From positions 1-64,000 of the forward strand of contig JAFTYI010000025.1 of NCBI GenBank assembly GCA_017464815.1: DNA of 64,000 nucleotides, given 5' to 3'. This stretch comes from Bacteroidaceae bacterium. GTDB taxonomy: Bacteria; Bacteroidota; Bacteroidia; Bacteroidales; Bacteroidaceae. The notes under the pieces are model-generated. The model was given only the letters and a program-made list of their open reading frames with translations, was not told the origin of the DNA and made no database searches. Numbering within the stretch: the stretch's first letter is position 1; every line of letters starts with the position of its first letter. Shown here piece after piece: positions 1 through 8,375 of this stretch. Made by a program: the position numbers and the translations under genes.

Positions 1-29
1 ATTTCTGTAACTTTGTCATCGGTAATCAT
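1..29 (-). CDS. N-terminal fragment of a probable IS982-family transposase
   Basis: On the minus strand an ATG at 29-27 opens a reading frame MITDDKVTE that runs off the window edge. This N-terminus resembles the start of IS982-family transposases of Bacteroidales, which as I recall begin with similar MIT-x-DKVTE residues. A minus-strand promoter-like TATCTTTA at 77-84 lies upstream. Only nine residues are visible, so the call is tentative. If right, an insertion sequence abuts the 5' side of trkH. Confidence 0.3.
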
Positions 30-145
30 AGTCGGATCTTTTGTTTTACTTTATAAGTAACTAGTAATCACATGTAAAGATACAAAATTCCTGCTAGATT
101 ACCAACTTTTTACATCACTTTCTTATCCCGAACTGACGTATCCAT

Positions 146-1753
146 TTGCTCTTTGATTGGTCGCGGATCAACCGCAAAACTGTCTTTATGACATCTCTCT
201 TGGGCTTTTTGTTTGCCTTGACGGCTTTGGCGGAATTCTTTGCTCCTCCCGTGAGCGGACATGCATTCCTCTGGTTGTGGGAGGTTTCATCCAATAAGTT
301 TTTGACAATAGCTTTGTTGGTGCTGTTTGCAGCGTTGGAAATCTCCAAAGGGGTTGTGGGGTTTATCAATAAGAAAACTAATCCGGCTCTGTTGATGGCC
401 GTTTGTTTTGCGGTGATTATTCTTTTTGGCGCCCTTTTGCTGTTGTTGCCCCGCTCTACACATGAGCATATCCGATTGTCGCTTGTTGATGCCATGTTTG
501 TTTCTACCAGTGCCGTGTGTGTGACCGGGCTTTCTACGGTGGATGTGGCTCAGACATTTTCAGTGGAAGGGCAGATTGTCATTGCTTTGCTCATTCAGGT
601 AGGCGGGCTGGGGGTGATGACCATTACGAGTTTCTTTGCCATCTTCTTCATGGGAGGAACGGGGTTGTACAATCAGCTTGCCTTGCGTGATATGGTGGGG
701 TCGGAGACATTCAGTTCCCTCATCTCTACCTTATTATATATACTGGGATTCACCTTCTCCATCGAAGCGTTAGGGGCTTGTTGTATTTGGTTCAGCATTC
801 ATGGTTCGTTGGGGATGACTTTGCATGAAGAGCTGTTTTTCTCTGTATTCCATGCTGTTTCGGCTTTCTGTAATGCCGGTTTTTCTACGCTTACAGACAA
901 TTTGGGAAATGGTGCGGTCCTGTATGGGCATAATTGGTTTTTCATCATCATTTCGGTGTTGGTCATATTGGGTGGAATCGGATTTCCCATTCTGATGAAT
1001 TTCAGGAAAGTTGTAGCTTACTCTGTGCGTAAGGTCTTGTGGAAAGGGTCAGAGGAACAGCCACGTCCACGCTACATCCATTTGACGAACATCAATACAA
1101 AGATAGTCCTTGTTTCCACGGCTCTCCTGTTGGTTGGCGGTACAGTGCTGGTTGCCGTGTTGGAGTGGGATGGAGCCTTTGCAGGAATGTCAACTGAGGA
1201 GAAACTCGTACAGTCGTTCTTCACTTCGGTTGTACCGCGTACTGCAGGATTCAACAGTGTTGATTTGACGCGATTTTCCTTGCTGACCATCCTTGTCTAT
1301 CTTTTCCTGATGTGGATAGGTGGGGCCTCCCAATCAACGGCCGGAGGCATTAAGGTGAACACCTTTGCTGTGGCATTGGCCAATATGCGTGCTGTCATTC
1401 GTGGCGAAAATGCTGTAGTGTTGTTCAAGCGTGAGATTACGCCCGACTCCGTCAGCCGTGCGTCGGCTGTTGTCTTCGGTTCGATTGTGGTAATATTGCT
1501 TTCGTTTGTCGCACTGATTTATCTTGAACCCGACATTTCCCCAAAGGGCTTGTTGTTCGAGGTCGTGTCGGCTTACAGCACGGTGGGTGCAAGTCTCAAT
1601 GTGACCCCTCTGTTGGGGAGCGCGAGCAAATTGTTGATTGTTGTATTGATGTTTGTCGGACGTGTAGGGTTGATAACGGTGCTTATGAGCGTGACCCGGC
1701 AGAGGGGAATCCGCAGGTATCGTTATCCGAAAGGGAATGTGATTATTAACTGA
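146..1753 (+). CDS. trkH: TrkH/KtrB-family potassium uptake protein
   Basis: Integral membrane subunit of a Trk/Ktr potassium uptake system. The four pore-loop signatures of the family are visible: VTGL (126-129), NAGFS (243-247), TAGFN (366-370) and TVGAS (479-483), separated by hydrophobic helices. Two extra membrane segments precede the first pore repeat. The reading frame opens with TTG at 146 after an in-frame TGA at 134; the first ATG is at 188. No good start is visible, and a possible transposase lies immediately upstream, so the extreme N-terminus may be lost. The regulatory partner trkA follows 13 bp downstream. Confidence 0.88.
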   Translation: MLFDWSRINRKTVFMTSLLGFLFALTALAEFFAPPVSGHAFLWLWEVSSNKFLTIALLVLFAALEISKGVVGFINKKTNPALLMAVCFAVIILFGALLLLLPRSTHEHIRLSLVDAMFVSTSAVCVTGLSTVDVAQTFSVEGQIVIALLIQVGGLGVMTITSFFAIFFMGGTGLYNQLALRDMVGSETFSSLISTLLYILGFTFSIEALGACCIWFSIHGSLGMTLHEELFFSVFHAVSAFCNAGFSTLTDNLGNGAVLYGHNWFFIIISVLVILGGIGFPILMNFRKVVAYSVRKVLWKGSEEQPRPRYIHLTNINTKIVLVSTALLLVGGTVLVAVLEWDGAFAGMSTEEKLVQSFFTSVVPRTAGFNSVDLTRFSLLTILVYLFLMWIGGASQSTAGGIKVNTFAVALANMRAVIRGENAVVLFKREITPDSVSRASAVVFGSIVVILLSFVALIYLEPDISPKGLLFEVVSAYSTVGASLNVTPLLGSASKLLIVVLMFVGRVGLITVLMSVTRQRGIRRYRYPKGNVIIN

Positions 1754-1766
1754 AGCATAGTACAGT

Positions 1767-2186
1767 ATGAAATGTTTGATTATTGGCTTGGGCAGCTTTG
1801 GGAAAACACTTGCCGAAGCGTTGACGGACAAAGGGCACGAAGTGATTGGTGTGGATAGCGAAGAACATCGTGTGGAAGAGGTGAAGGACCGCATTTCGGT
1901 GGCCTATATCATGGATGCCACGGAGCGTGTGGCCTTGAAGGAACTTCCGTTGGATGAGCTTGATTGTGCCATTGTGGCTATCGGGCAAAGTATGGATCAT
2001 TCCTTGCGGGCGGTGGCCGCTTTGAGGGAACTTTCCGTCAGCAAAATCTATGCCCGTGCATTGGATCAGACGCATCTCTCCATCTTGCGTGCCATGAACA
2101 TCCAGAAGATTTTCATCCCCGAAAGCTATGCTGCCCGCATCTTTGCCGAACGCCTGTTTGTTGATAAAATGGGGGAGATGATGTGA
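1767..2186 (+). CDS. trkA: TrkA/KtrA RCK N-domain protein, apparently C-terminally truncated
   Basis: Cytoplasmic nucleotide-binding gating subunit of the TrkH channel encoded just upstream. The Rossmann motif GLGSFG (residues 7-12) and the acidic residue at the end of strand 2 (VDSEEHR) mark an RCK_N domain that covers the whole 139 residues. Family members are usually around 220 aa and carry a second RCK_C domain, absent here: a TGA follows GEMM. No convincing RCK_C peptide can be read in the other frames of the next 200 bp. Either a natural short form or a deletion. Confidence 0.78.
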   Translation: MKCLIIGLGSFGKTLAEALTDKGHEVIGVDSEEHRVEEVKDRISVAYIMDATERVALKELPLDELDCAIVAIGQSMDHSLRAVAALRELSVSKIYARALDQTHLSILRAMNIQKIFIPESYAARIFAERLFVDKMGEMM

Positions 2187-2387
2187 CATTTTAGCGATTG
2201 ACGTGTGGACAATCACCTCAAGCCTCCCGATGGCGACGTATGTGTTAATGATTATTAAAAGATATACAGAAAGCGTTCTGTCTATTGATATATTTTGTTT
2301 CTTTGCGATATCAAAATGATATCGTAATTGCATCGCGTTTCAAAACAACTGTAAGCAGTATATTAATAACTTAATAAAAATAGAACT

Positions 2388-3338
2388 ATGAACGGAAAAG
2401 AATTTGATTTTGCAGGGACGAAACTGAATGGTTTTGCCATGCTCTTTTTGAACTTGGCCTTGACGGCTGCAGGTATTGCTTTGATTGTGTGGGGCATCAA
2501 TGCCGAGACATTTGTGTATGCGTTGGGTGGAATAGTAATGTTGGTGCTTACTTTCTTCCTATGGCCGGGCTTTGTCATGTTGGAGCCGAACGAGGCGATG
2601 GTGATGCTCTTCTTTGGTAAGTATCGCGGCACGTTCAAGGATACAGGCTACTTTTGGGTGAATCCGTTTCTCAGCACGAAAAAACTCTCTATGCGTGCGC
2701 GTAACCTCAATCCCGATCCCATCAAGGTGAACGACAAGGTAGGTAATCCCGTACTCATCGGCTTGGTGCTCGTGTGGAAACTGAAGGATGCCTATAAGGC
2801 CATGTTTGAAATTGACTCGCAGACGATGGCGGCCAACACTACGGGTACAACCATCGGTGCTTCGGTGGCCAGCCGCATGAATGCGTTTGAGGACTTTGTG
2901 AAGGTACAGAGCGATGCCGCCCTCCGTCAGGTGGCCGGGTTGTATGCCTATGATAATACGGATAACAACAACAACGAATTGACCCTTCGCTCGGGTGGTG
3001 ATGAGGTGAACGAGCAACTTGTGCAGAAGCTGAACGAGCGCCTGGCCATTGCCGGCATGGAGGTAGTAGAGGCCCGCATCAACTACTTGGCTTACGCTCC
3101 CGAGATTGCCGCCGTGATGCTTCGTCGTCAGCAGGCCAGTGCCATCATTACGGCTCGCGAGAAGATTGTCGAGGGTGCCGTGTCGATGGTGAAAATGGCA
3201 TTGGATAAACTCTCGGCCGAAGAGATTGTAGAGTTGGACGAGGAGAAAAAGGCTGCCATGGTGAGCAACCTCCTTGTAGTACTCTGTGCCGACGAGTCCG
3301 CCCAACCAGTAGTGAATGCAGGGACATTGAACCATTGA
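2388..3338 (+). CDS. SPFH/Band 7 (prohibitin-like) membrane protein
   Basis: Two hydrophobic segments in the first 65 residues are followed by an SPFH/Band 7 domain (about 65-270), starting WPGFVMLEPNEAMVMLFFGK and including an alanine-rich coiled region RRQQASAIITAREKI. SPFH proteins scaffold membrane microdomains; no enzymatic activity is expected. The gene starts a three-gene cluster with an Arc-like DNA-binding protein and a DUF1648 membrane protein, an arrangement I recognise from other Bacteroidales. Substrate or partner is not known. Family call is firm, function is not. Confidence 0.85.
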   Translation: MNGKEFDFAGTKLNGFAMLFLNLALTAAGIALIVWGINAETFVYALGGIVMLVLTFFLWPGFVMLEPNEAMVMLFFGKYRGTFKDTGYFWVNPFLSTKKLSMRARNLNPDPIKVNDKVGNPVLIGLVLVWKLKDAYKAMFEIDSQTMAANTTGTTIGASVASRMNAFEDFVKVQSDAALRQVAGLYAYDNTDNNNNELTLRSGGDEVNEQLVQKLNERLAIAGMEVVEARINYLAYAPEIAAVMLRRQQASAIITAREKIVEGAVSMVKMALDKLSAEEIVELDEEKKAAMVSNLLVVLCADESAQPVVNAGTLNH

Positions 3339-3419
3339 TAATTAGTGATGAGCTACAAGCTACAAGTGACAAGTGGTTTGCTTTACACTCGTAGCTTGTC
3401 ATTCGTAACTGAGTATTTC

Positions 3420-3620
3420 GTGAAAAAAGAATCTGCCACTAAAAGTTTTGTGCTTCGCATAGATGCCGACACGATGAGTGCCATCGAAGCATGGGCTGCC
3501 GACGAGTTCCGCTCCACCAACGGCCAGCTCCAATGGATTATTGCCGAAGCGTTGCGCAAGAGCGGACGATTGAAGAAACAAAAGAATATAAGAAAGGAAA
3601 ATAACAATGAACCTGAATAA
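3420..3620 (+). CDS. Small Arc-like (ribbon-helix-helix) protein
   Basis: A 66-aa protein beginning VKKESATKSFVLRIDADTMS has the layout of Arc/MetJ-type ribbon-helix-helix proteins: a short beta strand (FVLRID), helix 1 (TMSAIEAWAADEF) and helix 2 (TNGQLQWIIAEALRKSG), then a basic tail. I chose GTG 3420 because the frame upstream to 3345 encodes an imperfect inverted repeat (GCTACAAG ... CGTAGCTTGT) and has no conserved look. The 3' end overlaps the next gene by 14 bp, so the two are probably translationally coupled. It may regulate this operon; that is inference. Confidence 0.7.
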   Translation: MKKESATKSFVLRIDADTMSAIEAWAADEFRSTNGQLQWIIAEALRKSGRLKKQKNIRKENNNEPE

Positions 3621-4125
3621 CCAATCCGTGAAGCCTGTACGAGTGCCGCCCACACGCTTCGACCGCATACTTGATTTGGCGGCTCTGTTTTTGTTGTTGC
3701 TGTTGTGGACTTTGGCCATCTGCTTTTTCATTGATGCTCCGGAAAAAGTTCCCACTGGATTTGATGCTGCCGGTAATCCACGAGGGTGGGGAAGTCCCGC
3801 TTTTTACTTTATGATGCCGGGGATAGGGGTGTTTTATGCTGCGGCAATCTTTGCGACGAGCTATTTCCCTCAGCTCATCAATCTGCCTGTAACGTTGAAG
3901 AAAGAAACCGTTGGCATCCAATCGGCTTTGATGATACGTTGTGGCCGTTGGCTGAATATTGTGGGCTTGGCCATGTTTCTACACATCCTGCTCTTTATGG
4001 GAAGTTTCCAACATGAAGCATTGCGTATGGACGCTTCGACATTCGTCTTCGGCATCTATGGAAGCATCTTCTTGATGATTGCAGTCATCATCTATTACTC
4101 TGTACGCATTTCGCGGGTGAAGTGA
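3607..4125 (+). CDS. DUF1648 membrane protein
   Basis: A 172-aa protein with four predicted membrane helices. The loop after helix 1 carries the DUF1648 signature VPTGFDAAGNPRGWG (about residues 48-62). DUF1648 proteins include SdpI-like immunity/membrane proteins, but this one lacks anything that would define a role. It overlaps the Arc-like gene and closes the SPFH operon. Family assignment is good; function unknown. Confidence 0.78.
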   Translation: MNLNNQSVKPVRVPPTRFDRILDLAALFLLLLLWTLAICFFIDAPEKVPTGFDAAGNPRGWGSPAFYFMMPGIGVFYAAAIFATSYFPQLINLPVTLKKETVGIQSALMIRCGRWLNIVGLAMFLHILLFMGSFQHEALRMDASTFVFGIYGSIFLMIAVIIYYSVRISRVK

Positions 4126-4165
4126 CAATAGCCCATTGGAATATGTGACAAAAAACGGTAAGATG

Positions 4166-4196
4166 TTTGTTGATAGACAAAGTATTTGTATTTTTG
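4166..4196 (+). promoter_or_regulatory. Bacteroidetes-type promoter of the Fic gene
   Basis: TTTG at 4166-4169 and TATTTTTG at 4189-4196 with a 19-bp spacer match the -33/-7 consensus. Transcription would start near 4203, which excludes an in-frame ATG at 4186 as start and supports ATG 4216. Confidence 0.75.
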
Positions 4197-4215
4197 CAGC
4201 CATAAAGCCATTGGT

Positions 4216-5001
4216 ATGTTTGAAGAAGAGATAAAGATTTACGAAACAGTCTTGGCCGAATATCGGCAGAAGATATCCCAACGGATGGACGGTGAGGAGT
4301 TGAAGGAGTATAACGAAATACTCTTTTCGGCGCATAGTTGTGGTATCGAAGGAAACTCTTTCAGTGTGGATGACACCCGTGAATTGAAGGAAAAAGGATT
4401 GGGGCTGATTCCGCAAGGAAAGACACTTTATGAAGCATTCGAAATCTTGGGACACTTCAAGGCATACGAATATTTGTTGGGGCAGAAGGAGATGCCATTG
4501 ACTGAGGAACTCTTGAAAGAGACGCACCGCATTCTGATGGAGCACACCTTGCCTTACAAGTGTCCGGGAGCGGTGCCGGGCGAATATACCGATACCGACA
4601 TGTGTGCTGGCGACACCGTTTTAGGTGAACATGAAACCTTGATTGCGCGTGTGCCGAAACTGCTTGCTTCCACCCAACAGGCCATCGACGAGGGACGCGT
4701 GCATCCCATGGTGTTGGCCGCCCGTTTTCATGGTTTCTTTGAATATCTTCATCCCTTCCGTGACGGAAACGGTCGCATCGGTCGCCTGTTCTCCAACTTT
4801 ATCCTCCACAAGGCCGGTCATCCTATCGTCATCATCCGTCAGGAGAACAAGGGCGAATATATCCATGCCCTGTGTTGCATCCGTACCGAAAGGACAGACG
4901 AACACCTGATAGCCTTCTTCTTCCGCATGGCTATCGAACGTATGCAACGTGAAATGGAGGAAAAGAAGAACGGAACAAGGTTTATGAGTTTCCTTTTTTG
5001 A
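4216..5001 (+). CDS. Fic-domain protein (probable AMP/UMP-transferase) with inhibitory motif
   Basis: Fic proteins transfer a nucleotide monophosphate to hydroxyl groups of target proteins. The catalytic motif HPFRDGNGRIGR (residues 179-190) is complete, including the His base and the arginine finger. Near the N-terminus SCGIEGN (41-47) fits the autoinhibitory (S/T)xxxE(G/N) motif of class II Fic enzymes, so the protein is expected to be self-inhibited until the helix is displaced. 261 aa is normal for the family. No antitoxin gene is adjacent, agreeing with built-in inhibition. The target is unknown. Confidence 0.88.
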   Translation: MFEEEIKIYETVLAEYRQKISQRMDGEELKEYNEILFSAHSCGIEGNSFSVDDTRELKEKGLGLIPQGKTLYEAFEILGHFKAYEYLLGQKEMPLTEELLKETHRILMEHTLPYKCPGAVPGEYTDTDMCAGDTVLGEHETLIARVPKLLASTQQAIDEGRVHPMVLAARFHGFFEYLHPFRDGNGRIGRLFSNFILHKAGHPIVIIRQENKGEYIHALCCIRTERTDEHLIAFFFRMAIERMQREMEEKKNGTRFMSFLF

Positions 5002-5012
5002 GAAGTTGTAAT

Positions 5013-5270
5013 ATTAGTGTCCGCTAAAAACTTCAATTGATTTATTTCCCTGCAAGTTTATGCCGTCTCTGTCATTCTGAACGAAGTGAAGACGAGTTGT
5101 TGAGGACTCTGTCCGAAAAATCTGATAACGTGTGCTTTAGTTTTTGCTGACGTTTACAGATTTTTCACTTCGTTCAGAATGACAAGAGACCGTCAGTGGG
5201 CATAAAAGGGGCTTGTCCACATCTAAAATATTTAAGGATAGGGAATTATTACTGTTTAGCGGACACTAAT
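5013..5270 (+). mobile_element. MITE-like element with 16-bp perfect terminal inverted repeats
   Basis: The 258-bp segment is bounded by ATTAGTGTCCGCTAAA (5013-5028) and its exact reverse complement (5255-5270). A second nested inverted repeat inside pairs the region around GTCATTCTGAACGAAGTG (from about 5077) with CACTTCGTTCAGAATGAC (to about 5183). No protein gene lies inside. The flanks could represent a TA target duplication, but this is weak. The inner repeat resembles a family widespread in Bacteroidetes genomes. Length and ends suggest a non-autonomous transposon whose transposase is elsewhere. Confidence 0.6.
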
Positions 5271-5306
5271 AGAGTTATAACTTCCTCCTTATCTCTGCCA
5301 ACCCTG

Positions 5307-5381
5307 CTTGGCAGTCCTCTGCCACTATGGAGGCAGTACACTGCCAACGGCGAGGCAGGGAACTGCCAGCACCGTGGCAGT
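5307..5381. repeat. Cluster of TGCC/GGCA inverted repeats between convergent genes
   Basis: At least six alternating GGCAGT and ACTGCC/CTGCCA words occur in 75 bp, allowing several overlapping hairpins. The cluster lies between the 3' ends of the Fic gene (+) and the CCA-adding enzyme (-) and could terminate both, but no clear U-tract follows. Confidence 0.45.
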
Positions 5382-5416
5382 AACATAAAGTCGGTGAATG
5401 TTCTTCGTTCTTTCCT

Positions 5417-6850
5417 TTACTTTACCCGCTCTAATCCCATCTTCTTGGCTTTCTCCAGCATGAAGGCGAAGGCGGCATCGTGTTCGTTGGGGATGTCACC
5501 GTCGAGGATGGCATCCTTGATGGCCGTCTTCAGTGTGCCTATTTCGCGGCAGGGCGAGAGGCCGAACACCTCCATGATTTCTTCGCCGGTGACGGGCGGT
5601 TGGAACTGGCGGATGCGGTCGCGCTCCTCCAGGTCGATGAGCTTCTGGCGCACCAGTTTGAAGTTGTCGAGGAAACGCTGCTTGCGCTCGGCATTCTTCG
5701 AAGTGATGTCCGCTTCGCAGAGCATCATCAGGTCGTCGATGTCGTCGCCCGCTTCGAAGAGCAGGCGTCGCACGGCACTGTCCGTCACCACGTCGTCGGC
5801 TATCACAATGGGACGCATGTGCAGTCCCACGAGCTTTTGCACATACTTCATCTTCTCGTTCATCGGCAACTTCATGCGGCGGAAAATGTTCGGTATCATC
5901 TTTTCGCCCAAGTAGTTGTGGTTGTGGAAGGTCCATCCGATGCGCGGTTCCCACCGCTTCGAGCGCGGCTTGCCTATGTCGTGCAGAAGGGCCGCCCAGC
6001 GTAGCCACAGGTTATCGGTCTGTCGGGCAATGTTGTCCAACACCTCCAGTGTGTGGTAGAAGTTGTCCTTGTGTGCCCGTCCATTCATCGTCTCCACCCC
6101 CTGCATCGCTGCCAGCTCGGGGAAGATGAGAGCCAGCAGGCCGCTCCGCTCCAAGTCGATGAAACCTTTTGATGGGATGGGCGAGGCCACAATCTTGTTC
6201 AGCTCGTCGGCAATGCGCTCTTTGGAGATGATTTCGATGCGCTCCTTGTTGCGGCAGAGCGACTCAAACGTTTCGTCGTCGATATAGAAGTTTAGCTGTG
6301 TGGCAAAGCGTATGCAGCGCATCATGCGCAGGGGGTCGTCGCTGAAGGTGATGTCAGGGTCCAGCGGTGTGCGTATGGTCTTCTCCCACATATCGTCCAC
6401 CCCTCCGAAGGGGTCCACCAGTTCGCCGTATCTCTCCTTGTTCAGGCAGATGGCCAAGGCGTTGATGGTGAAGTCGCGCCGGTTCTGGTCGTCCTCCAGT
6501 GTGCCGTCTTCCACGATGGGTTTGCGCGAATCGCGTTGGTATGATTCCCGCCGTGCCCCCACGAACTCCACCTCCGTTTGGTGAAACTTCACCTGTGCCG
6601 TGCCAAAGTTCTTGAACACCGATAGGTGGGCTTTTCGTCCCAACCGCTTGGCCAAGGCCTCGGCCAGTGCAATGCCGCTTCCCACCACCACCACGTCGAT
6701 GTCCTTCGACGGGCGCTCCAGGAACAGGTCGCGCACATATCCGCCCACCACGTAGCACTCCATGCCCAGCTCGTCTGCCGTCTCAGAGATTTGGTGGAAT
6801 ATCTTGTCGGAGAGTTTCTCCTTCAGTTCTTCTTGAGTCAGTTCTATCAT
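5417..6850 (-). CDS. cca: CCA tRNA nucleotidyltransferase with HD domain
   Basis: Adds or repairs the 3' CCA of tRNAs. The nucleotidyltransferase head has [20 protein letters not shown] (about residues 33-52): the GG motif and the DxD metal ligands. RNA-binding helices follow, and an HD domain (LLHDIGKP, about 295) is present, as in many bacterial class II enzymes. ATG 6850 (MIELTQEEL) is chosen because the promoter boxes lie at 6873-6903, inside a longer in-frame extension. The only tRNA gene in this window does not encode CCA, so this enzyme is needed to mature it. Confidence 0.93.
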   Translation of the reverse strand: MIELTQEELKEKLSDKIFHQISETADELGMECYVVGGYVRDLFLERPSKDIDVVVVGSGIALAEALAKRLGRKAHLSVFKNFGTAQVKFHQTEVEFVGARRESYQRDSRKPIVEDGTLEDDQNRRDFTINALAICLNKERYGELVDPFGGVDDMWEKTIRTPLDPDITFSDDPLRMMRCIRFATQLNFYIDDETFESLCRNKERIEIISKERIADELNKIVASPIPSKGFIDLERSGLLALIFPELAAMQGVETMNGRAHKDNFYHTLEVLDNIARQTDNLWLRWAALLHDIGKPRSKRWEPRIGWTFHNHNYLGEKMIPNIFRRMKLPMNEKMKYVQKLVGLHMRPIVIADDVVTDSAVRRLLFEAGDDIDDLMMLCEADITSKNAERKQRFLDNFKLVRQKLIDLEERDRIRQFQPPVTGEEIMEVFGLSPCREIGTLKTAIKDAILDGDIPNEHDAAFAFMLEKAKKMGLERVK

Positions 6851-6872
6851 TCCGTTGTCTTGAATTGTGGCG

Positions 6873-6903
6873 CGAAGATAGTACAAATCAAGCGAAGGAC
6901 AAA
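6873..6903 (-). promoter_or_regulatory. cca promoter of the spacer-conserved type
   Basis: Read on the minus strand: TTTG (6903-6900), a 19-bp spacer TCCTTCGCTTGATTTGTAC, then TATCTTCG (6880-6873). The spacer itself resembles that of six other promoter-like sites in this window. Confidence 0.7.
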
Positions 6904-6995
6904 ACAAACACGGGTTTATTTTGTCCTTCCATGGGCATAGGGGCTCGCATGTCACTTGTCTTACTTAGGGGGAGAACGGAAGAATACCGAAGATT

Positions 6996-8216
6996 TTAGT
7001 ATAGGCATCCGAAAGCCCACAAAGGTATTCTGTTCCCATTCCCAATCTCGAGGTCATCGATGGCAAGATAGCTGTTGGGCAAGTCTGCTATTTGTGAAAA
7101 GGTCTTGTAAGTTCCACCAATCTCGAAAATATGTTTGCCGTCGGCCATGAAGTCTCCCTGCTTGGAGGCTGTAAGCGTGGAAACAGCTCCTACTTGGTTG
7201 GCAAAAAAGGTTTCCCGCTTGGTCCCTTCTGATACTTTGCCAGTAAGTGCATTCATCAAATTGGTGTTGTTGAGGTATATTTTCTTGGGGCCTGCCAGAT
7301 GTTTGTAGTCTTTGGCTTTTTCCGTAAGCAGACACAGCAAGGCAGCCCTGTCTAACCAATACAGCATTTTCAGCGTCTGGTCGCGGGTAGATTCCAGTCC
7401 GGCCGACAGTTTGTTGATGTTTGGTTCGAGTGGAACATTCTCGGCAATGACCATCAGCAGTTTCTTTATCTTTTGCCGGGTTGTATAGGTGGATTTCTCT
7501 TCTACGGCCGGTATGTCACTGTCTATGACAAGTTGGGCTACTTCGTTCACGCGCATCAGGTAATCGTTGCCCGCTTCACGGTAGTATGGATAAAATCCTT
7601 CTCTCAGATATTGGTCGAAATGTTTCAGAACCTTAATCTGTGAAGTTGCTTCCATGGCATACTCTGTGTGTGAAGTAAGCAGTTCGTCCAATGTCGTGGC
7701 TGGGAGACTGGCAATCCCTTCGTATTCCAGATATTCTCTGAATGAAAGTCCATGCAACGTGTAGAGAGACTGGCGGCGTGACAGGTCGCTGATCGAATTG
7801 TCTATGGCAAGCATGGCTGAGCCTGTATAAACAATATTCAGGTCGGGGTAATCGTCGTACAGATTTTTGAGCAAAGAGGTCCATTTGGGATATTTGTGAA
7901 CCTCATCAAAATAAATGTGGTTTACGCCGTGGGTGTATAGATACTCAACCAACTCTTCCACACTGTGGTTTTGAAACCACAAGTTGTCTAATGAAACATA
8001 AAGCGCTTCGTCTGTATTATTGCGAAATGTCTCTTTGATATGTTGCATCAGCATGGTGGTTTTTCCTACTCCCCGTGCCCCTTTGATGCCCAAGAGTCTG
8101 ACATCCCAATTTATTTGTTTGTAGAGATACCTTTTGAATTTCAGGCTTGTGGCTGCCAATCTCCTGTGGTAGGCGTTTAGCAAGGGTTGAATGTCTTTAT
8201 AGTCCATACTCGTCAT
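6996..8216 (-). CDS. AAA_14/DUF4143-type ATPase
   Basis: P-loop ATPase of the AAA_14 + DUF4143 family, abundant and poorly understood in Bacteroidales. Walker A is GARGVGKTT (46-54) and a Walker B-like HIYFDEVHK lies near residue 100; GSAMLAID (sensor-like) follows. The C-terminal part ends in a DUF4143-type segment with FEIGG. Start could be ATG 8216 or ATG 8207; the promoter TATCTTTG at 8239-8232 allows either. The upstream DNA carries three palindromes spaced exactly 33 bp. Suggested roles in the family (defence, mobile-element maintenance) are unproven. Confidence 0.82.
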   Translation of the reverse strand: MTSMDYKDIQPLLNAYHRRLAATSLKFKRYLYKQINWDVRLLGIKGARGVGKTTMLMQHIKETFRNNTDEALYVSLDNLWFQNHSVEELVEYLYTHGVNHIYFDEVHKYPKWTSLLKNLYDDYPDLNIVYTGSAMLAIDNSISDLSRRQSLYTLHGLSFREYLEYEGIASLPATTLDELLTSHTEYAMEATSQIKVLKHFDQYLREGFYPYYREAGNDYLMRVNEVAQLVIDSDIPAVEEKSTYTTRQKIKKLLMVIAENVPLEPNINKLSAGLESTRDQTLKMLYWLDRAALLCLLTEKAKDYKHLAGPKKIYLNNTNLMNALTGKVSEGTKRETFFANQVGAVSTLTASKQGDFMADGKHIFEIGGTYKTFSQIADLPNSYLAIDDLEIGNGNRIPLWAFGCLY

Positions 8217-8231
8217 TTGTTATTTCGGCTG

Positions 8232-8327
8232 CAAAGATACAAAAACACTTTTGCAAAAGCGACTTTTTGAACAAAAAACACTTCTGCAAAAGTGATTTTT
8301 TGTCGAAAAAGCACTTTTGCAGAAGTG
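8232..8327 (-). promoter_or_regulatory. Promoter with three 33-bp-spaced palindromes upstream of the AAA_14 ATPase
   Basis: The -7 box TATCTTTG is at 8239-8232. Above it lie three 16-bp palindromes: CACTTTTGCAAAAGCG (8246-8261), CACTTCTGCAAAAGTG (8279-8294) and CACTTTTGCAGAAGTG (8312-8327), period exactly 33 bp (three helical turns). The first covers the -33 region. This looks like an operator array for a dimeric repressor, possibly autoregulation. The same promoter-palindrome block occurs without a gene at 14428-14490. Confidence 0.65.
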
Positions 8328-8375
8328 TAAAATATGTAAAATTGGTCACGCTTGCCTTACATTGGCGTTTGATAG

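Noticed and set aside
3345..3419. N-terminal extension of the Arc-like protein
   Set aside because: Encodes an inverted repeat rather than a conserved segment; GTG 3420 fits the ribbon-helix-helix start.
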